Source: an uncultured Eubacteriales bacterium
Lineage (GTDB): Bacteria > Bacillota > Clostridia > Oscillospirales > Oscillospiraceae
Reading direction: 5' to 3'
NCBI GenBank assembly: GCA_900555665.1
Contig: USLX01000089.1
Span: forward strand, 1-6,094
Length of the DNA: 6,094 nucleotides
Shown here one piece after another: positions 1 through 5,368 of the stretch. The notes beneath the pieces were generated by a model that saw only the letters and a program-made list of their open reading frames with translations, ran no database searches and had not been told where the DNA came from. The position numbers were made by a program, and so were the translations under genes. Position 1 is the first letter of the stretch. Each line of letters opens with the position of its first letter.

Positions 1-1109
1 GCTTCCGCGACGAGGATGCCCGCGGCGACCGCAGCCCCGGCGAGTTCTATCAGCTCGATATGGAGATGTCGTTCGCCACGCAGGACGACGTGTTCGCCGT
101 CATTGAGGACGTGCTCCCGCCGATCTTCGCGAAATACGGCACGTACAACATCGCCTCGCAGCCGCCCTTCCGCCGCATCAAGTATCTCGACGCGCTGGAA
201 ACCTACGGCTCCGACAAGCCCGACCTCCGCATCGACCTGACCGCCGTGAACGTGACGGAGCTGTTCGCCGGGAGCGAATTTGCGCCGTTCGCGGGCCAGA
301 CCGTCAAGGCCGTGCCCATCACGGACTGCACGCTGACGCGCAAGCAGATCGAAAAGCTGCTGACCGACTGCGAGGTGCAGTCCGGCCAGAAGGGTTACTG
401 GTTCAAGGTCGACGAGCAGGGCGAGATCGCCGGCGGCGTCGCCAAGTTCATCAATAAAGAAGCCATTGCACAGAAGTTCGAGCTGAAGCCGAACATGCTG
501 GTCGTGCTCGCCGCAGGCGAACAGGCCACCAAGGCCATCGGCGTCATGATCAAGACGTTCGGCGCGAATGTGCCGGGCCACATGGACAAAGAACGCTATG
601 AGTTCTGCTGGATCGTCGACTTCCCGATGTACGAGATCGGCGACGAGAGCGGCGAGCTGGAGTTCTGCCACAACCCGTTCTCGATGCCGGCCGGCGGCCT
701 CGACGTACTGCTGAAGGCCGAGCGCGGCGAGATCGACCCGCTGACCATCACTGCCGATCAGTACGACCTCGTCTGCAACGGCGTGGAGCTTTCTTCCGGC
801 GCCGTCCGGAACCACGACCCCGAAATCATGATCAAGGCGTTCGAGCTGGTCCGGCTCGGCGAGGACGACGTGAAGTCCAAGTTCCCGGCGATGTACAACG
901 CGTTCTGCTACGGCGCACCTCCCCATGCCGGCATCGCCCCGGGCGTCGACCGCATGGTCATGCTGCTGGCGGGCGAGGATTCGATCCGCGAGATCATCCC
1001 GTTCCCGATGAACAAAAACGCGCAGGATATCCTCATGGGCGCGCCCAGCGAGGTCACGCAGAAGCAGCTCGACGAGCTGCACATCGCCGTCACCGCACAC
1101 GAAGAATAA
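1..1109 (+). CDS. aspS: Aspartyl-tRNA synthetase, C-terminal part (5' end outside window)
   Basis: This enzyme charges tRNA with aspartate in the cytoplasm, using ATP through an aspartyl-adenylate. The reading frame is open from base 3, and 368 residues are visible before TAA at 1107-1109. The visible part opens inside class II motif 2 with FRDEDARGDRSPGEF; the Arg of FRDED is the conserved ATP and tRNA acceptor-end residue. A long insertion follows before motif 3, including the stretch FELKPNMLVVLAAGE, as expected for the GAD insert domain of bacterial-type AspRS. Motif 3 is GIAPGVDRMVML, with its Arg codon at 951-953. The C-terminus (IPFPMNKNAQDILMGAPSEV, ending near DELHI) is typical. Bacterial AspRS is usually about 590 residues, so about 220, including the anticodon-binding domain and motif 1, lie upstream. 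Whether it also charges tRNA-Asn (non-discriminating) cannot be judged from this part. It is followed at once by a terminator, so it ends its transcription unit. Confidence 0.97.
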   Translation, partial: FRDEDARGDRSPGEFYQLDMEMSFATQDDVFAVIEDVLPPIFAKYGTYNIASQPPFRRIKYLDALETYGSDKPDLRIDLTAVNVTELFAGSEFAPFAGQTVKAVPITDCTLTRKQIEKLLTDCEVQSGQKGYWFKVDEQGEIAGGVAKFINKEAIAQKFELKPNMLVVLAAGEQATKAIGVMIKTFGANVPGHMDKERYEFCWIVDFPMYEIGDESGELEFCHNPFSMPAGGLDVLLKAERGEIDPLTITADQYDLVCNGVELSSGAVRNHDPEIMIKAFELVRLGEDDVKSKFPAMYNAFCYGAPPHAGIAPGVDRMVMLLAGEDSIREIIPFPMNKNAQDILMGAPSEVTQKQLDELHIAVTAHEE

Positions 1110-1115
1110 CCAGGC

Positions 1116-1153
1116 AGCCCCGCCTCCGCAAAAATCGCGGAGGCGGGGCTTTT
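1116..1153 (+). terminator. Intrinsic terminator of aspS
   Basis: A perfect 14-bp GC-rich stem (AGCCCCGCCTCCGC at 1116-1129 with its complement at 1137-1150) closes a 7-base loop AAAAATC. The T-run TTTT at 1150-1153 follows. It starts 6 bases after the aspS stop codon. It separates aspS from the parAB operon, which then needs its own promoter. Confidence 0.93.
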
Positions 1154-1199
1154 GCGTTCCGCAGCGCTTCCGGGAATGGGGCGGATGCGGCTTTTTCTA

Positions 1200-1228
1200 T
1201 TGCATTTCTTGCGTCCAGGCCGTATAAT
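1200..1228 (+). promoter_or_regulatory. Sigma-A type promoter of the parAB operon
   Basis: The -35 box is TTGCAT (1200-1205), which keeps the TTG of the consensus. After a 17-base spacer comes a perfect -10 box, TATAAT (1223-1228). Transcription would start near 1235, about 44 bases before the parA start codon. It lies just after the aspS terminator and is the only good promoter seen ahead of parA. The -35 box lies in TTGCATT (1200-1206), which recurs inverted as AATGCAA at 1238-1244. Confidence 0.75.
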
Positions 1229-1263
1229 ATAACAACGAATGCAAATTTTTACGCGAAGCGGAA

Positions 1264-1270
1264 AGAGAGG
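1264..1270 (+). promoter_or_regulatory. Ribosome binding site that decides the parA start
   Basis: AGAGAGG lies 8 bases before GTG at 1279. The other in-frame GTG, at 1270, uses the last G of this Shine-Dalgarno sequence itself and so has no well-placed site of its own. Starting at 1279 also gives MARVIAFVNQKGG, the normal ParA/Soj beginning. Confidence 0.7.
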
Positions 1271-1278
1271 TGCTCGGC

Positions 1279-2034
1279 GTGGCGCGGGTGATTGCGTTTG
1301 TAAATCAAAAAGGCGGCGTTGGGAAGACGACGTCGGCAGTCAATTTGACGGCGGCGCTCCACGCTGCGGGGCGGCGCGTGCTGCTGTGCGACTTTGATCC
1401 GCAGGCCAACGCCACCAGCGGCCTCGGCGTGGACAAGGGCGCGGTACGCATCAGCACCTACGATCTCACCGTCGACGAACAGGAGGCGCGAGAGGCCGTT
1501 GTGCAGACCAAGTTCGGCGATCTGCTGCCCTCGAGTCCGGCACTGTCCGGCGCGGGGGTAGAGCTGGTCGGTGTGGACGACCGGGAGCACGTTTTAAAGC
1601 GCGCGCTCGATCCGCTGCGGCCGGACTACGATTACATTTTCATCGACTGCCCGCCGTCGCTCGAGCTTTTGACGCTCAACGCGCTCTGCGCAGCGGATCA
1701 GATTTTAATTCCCGTGCAGTGCGAATACTATGCGCTGGAGGGGCTTTCCGATCTGATGACGACACTCAGGGCCGTGAAGCGGCGGCTGAATCCGGGCCTT
1801 TCGGTATTCGGCGTGCTGCTGACGATGTTCGACGGGCGGACGAATTTCTCGGCCCAGGTGGCCGAGGAGGTGCGGCGGCATTTTCCGGGGAAGGTCTTTG
1901 CGGCGGCCATTCCGCGCAACGTGCGCCTGGCCGAGGCGCCGAGCCACGGGCTGCCCGTGATGGCCTATGACCGCTTCAGCCGCGGCGCGGCAGCCTATGA
2001 GCAGGTTGCGCAGGAAATTCTGGCGCGGGAATGA
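1279..2034 (+). CDS. parA: ParA/Soj chromosome-partitioning ATPase
   Basis: ParA forms ATP-dependent dimers on the nucleoid and works with ParB bound at parS to move apart newly copied origins; in Bacillus, Soj also acts on the initiator DnaA. The protein has 251 residues, the usual Soj length. It opens almost directly with the deviant Walker A motif KGGVGKTT (residues 11-18: signature Lys11, catalytic Lys16). DFDPQANATSGLG follows, with the conserved switch Asp at residue 40. The Walker B strand YIFIDCPPS has Asp123, and the C-terminal IPRNVRLAEAPSHG is the family signature. There is no N-terminal helix-turn-helix extension of the plasmid ParA kind, so this is the chromosomal type. I chose GTG 1279 for its ribosome site and family alignment; GTG 1270 would add three residues. 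It leads an operon with parB 24 bases downstream. Confidence 0.96.
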   Translation: MARVIAFVNQKGGVGKTTSAVNLTAALHAAGRRVLLCDFDPQANATSGLGVDKGAVRISTYDLTVDEQEAREAVVQTKFGDLLPSSPALSGAGVELVGVDDREHVLKRALDPLRPDYDYIFIDCPPSLELLTLNALCAADQILIPVQCEYYALEGLSDLMTTLRAVKRRLNPGLSVFGVLLTMFDGRTNFSAQVAEEVRRHFPGKVFAAAIPRNVRLAEAPSHGLPVMAYDRFSRGAAAYEQVAQEILARE

Positions 2035-2058
2035 CGCCCGAGGGAAAGGAGACTGAAC

Positions 2059-2934
2059 ATGGCAAAGCAAAAGGGGCTGGGCAAGGGCCTGGGCGCACTG
2101 CTGGGTGAGGAGACCATGCGGGCCGAGAGTGCCGCAGAGGGCTCCGTCAGCACGCTTCCCCTGCAAAAAATCGAGCCGAACCCGCTCCAGCCCAGACGGA
2201 CGTTTGCGCAGGATGAACTGGACGCGCTGGCCGAGTCCATTCGCATCCACGGCGTGATCCAGCCGCTGACCGTCCGGTTATTGCCGAATGGATATTATCA
2301 AATTATCGCAGGCGAACGACGCTGGCGGGCCGCGCGGCTGGCCGGGCTTTCCCAGGTACCTGTGGTGGTGATTGAAGCCGACGACCGAAAGGCGATGGAG
2401 CTGGCGCTGATCGAAAATCTGCAGCGCGCCGACCTCAATCCCATTGAGGAGGCCGAGGGCTATCAACAGCTTATCAGCCAATATGGCCTGACGCAGGAGC
2501 AGGCAGCGGAGCGCGTGGGCCGGTCGCGGCCGGCAGTTGCGAACGCGCTGCGGCTGCTCAGTCTCGGGCCGGAAATTTTGAAACTGGTCGAGACCGGGGC
2601 GATCTCCGCCGGGCATGCGCGGGCGCTGCTCGCGCTGAAGACAGACGGCGAACGGCTGGCCGTGGCGCAAAAGGTGCAAAATCTGTCGCTCAGCGTCCGG
2701 CAGACCGAGGCGCTCTGCAAAAAGATGGCAAAGCCCCCGAAGCCGGCGCTTCAGGCGGCACCGCTCGCGGTGGACTATGTGGCCGAGTGTGAAAAAGAGC
2801 TCAAACGGTCGCTTGGGCGCGGCGTCCGCATTGTGGACGGCAAGCGCAAGGGGCGCATTGAGCTGGAATATTACGGGCAGGACGATTTGCAGCGGCTCTA
2901 TGCGGTTTTGCAGCAGCTGCCCGGGAGGGAGTAA
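2059..2934 (+). CDS. parB: ParB/Spo0J, parS-binding CTPase clamp
   Basis: ParB loads at parS sites near the origin, spreads as a CTP-dependent DNA clamp, stimulates ParA and recruits SMC. The protein has 291 residues. The N-terminal GLGKGLGALLG (6-16) is the ParA-stimulating segment. The CTP-binding domain shows NPLQPRRTF (41-49), GERRWRAA (85-92) and ENLQRADLNPIEEA (119-132), all intact. A helix-turn-helix follows at about 144-167 (LTQEQAAERVGRSRPAVANA), then a linker and a C-terminal dimerisation domain ending in GRIELEYYGQDDLQRL. AAAGGAG at 2046-2052 sits 6 bases before the ATG. The missing plasmid-type features and the ParA partner upstream mark it as the chromosomal Spo0J type; a Noc paralogue is less likely because it is cotranscribed with parA. 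No parS-like 16-mer was seen in the window. Confidence 0.96.
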   Translation: MAKQKGLGKGLGALLGEETMRAESAAEGSVSTLPLQKIEPNPLQPRRTFAQDELDALAESIRIHGVIQPLTVRLLPNGYYQIIAGERRWRAARLAGLSQVPVVVIEADDRKAMELALIENLQRADLNPIEEAEGYQQLISQYGLTQEQAAERVGRSRPAVANALRLLSLGPEILKLVETGAISAGHARALLALKTDGERLAVAQKVQNLSLSVRQTEALCKKMAKPPKPALQAAPLAVDYVAECEKELKRSLGRGVRIVDGKRKGRIELEYYGQDDLQRLYAVLQQLPGRE

Positions 2935-2937
2935 AAC

Positions 2938-3459
2938 ATGGACGAAAAGAAAGATACGCAGCAACCGCTCAGCGGCGCGCGCAAAACCGCACTGGTGCGC
3001 TATATTGCGATTTTGTTTGCGGTCGCATTTTTGCTGGTGCTGCTCTCGCTCATTTTGCAGGCGCATTCCTCCAAGGCGACCATCTCCGAGTTGACGCAGA
3101 CGAGCTCGAGCGCGCTGAGCAATGTGGAGCAGCTGCAGGCACAAAACCGCGACTTGCAGGATGAAAAGCAGGCGCTGACGCAGGAAAAAGCCGATCTGGA
3201 GGCGCAGCTCGAAGCGCTTGAAGGTGAGCTGGACGAGACCCGCAAGGCCAGCGAAGAAGCGCAGACGCAGGAACAGTCCCGGCTCGAACTTGAGCTTGCG
3301 CACACGCGCGAGGCCTATGAGGCGCTGCTGGTCGCGAAAAACTGCGAAACGCACGAAGGCAACGTGACCTTCTCCAAGGCGATGGACACGCTGGCCGATC
3401 TGGAAGAATACCTCGGCACGGAAGCCCGGGCCGAATATGAAAAACTGCTGACAGAGTAA
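2938..3459 (+). CDS. Unidentified single-pass membrane protein with coiled coil, between parB and serS
   Basis: I do not recognise a named family. The 173-residue protein has a short charged N-terminus with Arg15, Lys16 and Arg21 before a single hydrophobic segment (about 22-41, rich in Leu, Ala and Val). A long heptad-rich helix follows (about 56-133, Gln, Glu, Leu and Ala dominated), then a short C-terminal helical region (143-173) with one Cys at 136. By the positive-inside rule the N-terminus is cytoplasmic and the coiled coil lies outside, which is the layout of FtsL and DivIC, although I see no sequence similarity to them. The ATG is 3 bases after the parB stop, and its ribosome site GGGAGG (2923-2928) lies inside the end of parB, so translation is probably coupled. 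From memory, clostridial genomes often carry a membrane plus coiled-coil protein (DUF4446) in this neighbourhood; this could be a positional counterpart, but its GLVRYNAF-like core is not present here. Confidence 0.85.
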   Translation: MDEKKDTQQPLSGARKTALVRYIAILFAVAFLLVLLSLILQAHSSKATISELTQTSSSALSNVEQLQAQNRDLQDEKQALTQEKADLEAQLEALEGELDETRKASEEAQTQEQSRLELELAHTREAYEALLVAKNCETHEGNVTFSKAMDTLADLEEYLGTEARAEYEKLLTE

Positions 3460-3473
3460 AGAGGAATAAGCAC

Positions 3474-4802
3474 ATGATCGACATTAAATTTTTGAGAGAA
3501 AATCCGGATGTGGTCAAGGAAAATATCCGGAAAAAGTTTCAAGATGAAAAGCTGCCGCTGGTCGACGAGGCCATTCGGCTCGACGCCGAAAAGCGCAAGG
3601 CGCAGATGGAATCGGAGCAGCTGAAGGCCGCGCGCAACAAGCTCTCCAAGGCCAACGGCCCGCTGTTCGGGCAGCTGAAAAAGTGCGAGGATGAAGCGAA
3701 GAAGGCCGAGATTCAGGCGCAGATCGACGCGAACAACGCCGCCGTCAAGGCCGACGACGAACGCCGCGCGCAGCTCGACGCCGCGCAGGCCGAGGCTGCC
3801 GCCAAGCTGCAGGAGATCATGTATGTGATCCCGAACATCATCGATCCCAGCGTGCCGATTGGCCCGGACGACAGCTGCAACGTAGAAGTCGAGCGGTTCG
3901 GCGAGCCGGTGGTTCCGGACTTTGAGGTGCCACACCATGTCGACATCATGGCGACGTTTGACGGCATCGACAAGGACGCCGCAGGCCGCGTGGCCGGCAT
4001 GGGCTTCTACTATCTGCTCGGTGACATTGCACGTCTGCACGAGGCGGTTTTGGCCTATGCGCGTGACTTTATGATCGACGAGAAGGGCTTCACCTATGTC
4101 ATCCCGCCGTTTATGATGCACGGAAACGTGGTCAAGGGCGTCATGAGCTTCCCGGAAATGGAGGCCATGATGTATAAGATCGAAGGCGAAGACCTCTACC
4201 TCATCGGCACGTCCGAGCACACGATGATTGGCCGCTTTATCGACCAGATTCTGCCCGAGAGCCAGCTTCCGCTGACGCTGACGAGCTATTCGCCCTGCTT
4301 CCGCAAGGAAGTCGGCAGCCACGGACTTGAGGAGCGCGGCGTCTACCGCATCCACCAGTTTGAAAAGCAGGAAATGATCGTCGTCTGCCGCCCGGAAGAA
4401 TCCATGGTCTGGTATGACAAGCTGTGGCGCAACTCGGTGGAGCTGTTCCGCAATATGGAGATCCCCGTGCGGCAGCTCGAGTGCTGCTCCGGCGATCTGG
4501 CCGACCTGAAGGTCAAAAGCTGCGACATCGAGGCATGGAGCCCGCGGCAGCAGAAGTATTTTGAGGTCTGCTCCTGCTCGAACCTCGGCGACGCACAGGC
4601 CCGCCGCCTCGGCATCCGCGTCAAGGGCTCGGACGGGAAGACCTATTTGGCCCACACGCTGAACAACACCTGCGTGGCCCCGCCCCGCATGCTCATCGCA
4701 TTCCTCGAAAACCATCTGCAGAAGGACGGCAGCGTAACGATTCCGAAGTGCCTGCAGCCGTATATGGGCGGCAAAGAAGTTTTGATCCCGAAGCATAAAT
4801 AA
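3474..4802 (+). CDS. serS: Seryl-tRNA synthetase
   Basis: This enzyme charges tRNA-Ser (and tRNA-Sec where present) with serine in the cytoplasm. The protein has 442 residues, close to the family norm of 420-430. Residues 1-118 form the N-terminal domain: a start typical of SerRS (MIDIKFLRENPDVVKENIRKK) and a Lys/Glu/Ala-rich antiparallel coiled-coil arm that grips the tRNA long variable arm. The class II core follows: LYLIGTSEHT (241-250, serine pocket region), motif 2 SPCFRKEVGSHG with Arg277, IHQFEKQE (293-300), and motif 3 NNTCVAPPR with Arg405, then LENHLQKDGSVTIP. Common bacterial enzymes have PTAEVP, FRSEAGSAG and GSGLAVGR at these places, so this is a divergent form closer to archaeal and eukaryotic bacterial-type SerRS. 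All catalytic positions I can judge are kept, so it is probably functional. AGAGGA (3460-3465) lies 8 bases before the ATG and 14 bases separate it from the gene before. Confidence 0.96.
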   Translation: MIDIKFLRENPDVVKENIRKKFQDEKLPLVDEAIRLDAEKRKAQMESEQLKAARNKLSKANGPLFGQLKKCEDEAKKAEIQAQIDANNAAVKADDERRAQLDAAQAEAAAKLQEIMYVIPNIIDPSVPIGPDDSCNVEVERFGEPVVPDFEVPHHVDIMATFDGIDKDAAGRVAGMGFYYLLGDIARLHEAVLAYARDFMIDEKGFTYVIPPFMMHGNVVKGVMSFPEMEAMMYKIEGEDLYLIGTSEHTMIGRFIDQILPESQLPLTLTSYSPCFRKEVGSHGLEERGVYRIHQFEKQEMIVVCRPEESMVWYDKLWRNSVELFRNMEIPVRQLECCSGDLADLKVKSCDIEAWSPRQQKYFEVCSCSNLGDAQARRLGIRVKGSDGKTYLAHTLNNTCVAPPRMLIAFLENHLQKDGSVTIPKCLQPYMGGKEVLIPKHK

Positions 4803-4807
4803 GAGCT

Positions 4808-4847
4808 GGCGGATCTTTTCCGCCGAAGCATGTCGGAAGCATTTTTT
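4808..4847 (+). terminator. Weak possible terminator of the parAB-serS operon
   Basis: GGCGGA (4808-4813) pairs with TCCGCC (4819-4824) around TCTTT, and GCT/AGC can extend the stem past a two-base bulge. The T6 run comes only at 4842-4847, 12 or more bases after the stem. An alternative shorter stem, TTCCG (4818-4822) with CGGAA (4834-4838), is nearer to the T-run. Neither is as strong as the aspS or mscL terminators, so some read-through is plausible. Confidence 0.4.
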
Positions 4848-4906
4848 GTTGCGTATCCGTAAAATGCTGCCTGCCCACCATCATCAAGATAGCGTGCGGA
4901 TACGGT

Positions 4907-4935
4907 TTGTAGGGGCGGACGACCCTGTCCGCCCG
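4907..4935 (+). repeat. 29-base hairpin repeat, copy A
   Basis: The element begins TTGTAGGGGC and ends GCCCG. GGGCGGAC (4913-4920) and GTCCGCCC (4927-4934) form a perfect 8-bp stem around the loop GACCCT. It matches the reverse complement of copy B at 26 of 29 positions. There is no T-run after it, so it is not a terminator. Confidence 0.85.
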
Positions 4936-4987
4936 GCGCACTGCACATCCGAAACGCGAAACCCTTCGGCGAGATCGTACTGCCCTA

Positions 4988-5016
4988 CGGGCCGACAGAG
5001 TCGTCGGCCCCTACAA
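4988..5016 (-). repeat. 29-base hairpin repeat, copy B (inverted)
   Basis: Read on the minus strand, this is the same element as copy A. GGGCCGAC (4989-4996) and GTCGGCCC (5003-5010) form a perfect 8-bp stem. Two of its three differences from copy A fall on paired positions and keep the pair (G-C becomes C-G); the third is in the loop. With copy A it bounds a 110-base segment with 52 unique bases inside. Confidence 0.85.
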
Positions 5017-5029
5017 GACGATGGATAGG

Positions 5030-5045
5030 CCGGGAGTGCTCCCGG
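5030..5045. repeat. Short GC-rich palindrome
   Basis: CCGGGAG and CTCCCGG are 7-base perfect arms separated only by TG. As RNA the inner pairs would open to form the loop. It lies 14 bases after repeat copy B and may be part of the same mosaic. Confidence 0.6.
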
Positions 5046-5077
5046 TTTCGGACGTTCTCTTTCTTTTCCAATATCAA

Positions 5078-5112
5078 CCGAAAGGCAACCCAGCGAAGCG
5101 GTCGGCTTTCGG
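5078..5112. repeat. Inverted repeat CCGAAAG / CTTTCGG
   Basis: Seven-base perfect arms at 5078-5084 and 5106-5112 enclose 21 bases. Outside them, pyrimidine-rich TCTCTTTCTTTTCC (near 5056-5069) faces purine-rich GGAAAGGAAGAAGGAGA (near 5111-5127), so a longer imperfect stem is possible. No function is evident. Confidence 0.5.
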
Positions 5113-5186
5113 AAAGGAAGAAGGAGACTGCGGATGTGGAGTTTTCGCCGCCCCGGCGGAAACGGAATGGAGCTGGCTTCTTCTGA

Positions 5187-5232
5187 CGCCGCGGCGATTC
5201 TTTTCTTTCTCGAAGAAGAGAAAGAAAAGAAT
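5187..5232. repeat. 10-base palindrome next to a perfect 15-bp AT-rich hairpin
   Basis: CGCCGCGGCG (5187-5196) is its own reverse complement. It is followed directly by ATTCTTTTCTTTCTC (5197-5211), loop GAAGAA (5212-5217) and the exact complement GAGAAAGAAAAGAAT (5218-5232). The hairpin is strikingly AT-rich for its surroundings and has all pyrimidine-rich bases on one arm and purines on the other. A flanking T-run is absent, so a terminator role is doubtful; a dispersed repeat unit is more likely. Confidence 0.85.
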
Positions 5233-5244
5233 GGGGGCGCAAAT

Positions 5245-5273
5245 CGGGCGGACAGCGTCGCCCACCCCTATAA
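5245..5273 (-). repeat. Decayed third copy (C) of the 29-base hairpin repeat
   Basis: CGGGCGGACAG and CCCCTATAA keep the plan of copy B in the same orientation, with about six differences in 29 positions. The stem is reduced to GGGCG (5246-5250) with CGCCC (5259-5263), plus a possible G-T pair. One change turns CTACAA into CTATAA, creating a chance TATAAA. Confidence 0.6.
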
Positions 5274-5293
5274 AGGCTCTCAGAAGATCCACG

Positions 5294-5331
5294 GGATTGC
5301 CACGCCAGCGTGCGCACTGGCTCGCAATGAC
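5294..5331. repeat. ATTGC...GCAAT intergenic stem-loop element
   Basis: ATTGC (5296-5300) pairs with GCAAT (5324-5328), and inside it GCCAG (5304-5308) pairs with CTGGC (5317-5321) across a small internal loop. The frame GGATTGCCACG...CTCGCAATGAC is one I recall as a very common dispersed intergenic repeat in many bacterial genomes. It ends 37 bases before mscL. Confidence 0.6.
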
Positions 5332-5368
5332 GCTTCAATACGAGAAAAACAAATAAGGAGAAGAGGAA

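Larger units (their letters stand above)
4803..5368. other. 566-base intergenic region built of stem-loop repeats, no supported gene
   Basis: No reading frame here has a ribosome site together with protein-like composition. The stretch is a chain of inverted repeats: CGTATCCG/CGGATACG (4852-4859 with 4897-4904), a 29-base element in opposed copies, the palindrome at 5030-5045, a CCGAAAG/CTTTCGG pair (5078-5084 with 5106-5112), a CGCCG/CGGCG hairpin (5146-5158), a 10-base palindrome beside a perfect 15-bp hairpin (5187-5232), a third decayed element copy, and an ATTGC...GCAAT element just before mscL. This density fits a landing place for small non-coding repeats rather than a regulatory region for one gene. 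I see no convincing promoter for mscL in it. Confidence 0.75.

Noticed and set aside
1110..2934. A parS site near parA and parB
   Set aside because: I looked for TGTTTCACGTGAAACA and the TGTTCCACGTGGAACA variant. No CACGTG core was noticed, so none is claimed; parS may lie elsewhere near the origin.
2278..3354. 358-residue minus-strand reading frame
   Set aside because: It is antisense to parB and the membrane protein gene and has no recognisable domain or ribosome site.
3315..4796. 493-residue minus-strand reading frame
   Set aside because: It is antisense to serS, which has clear family motifs throughout. Long open shadow frames are common in GC-rich genes.
5298..5340. mscL promoter from TTGCCA with a downstream AT-rich box
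   Set aside because: At the right spacing the -10 region reads GCTCGC or similar. CAATAC further on is a poor match with no usable -35.
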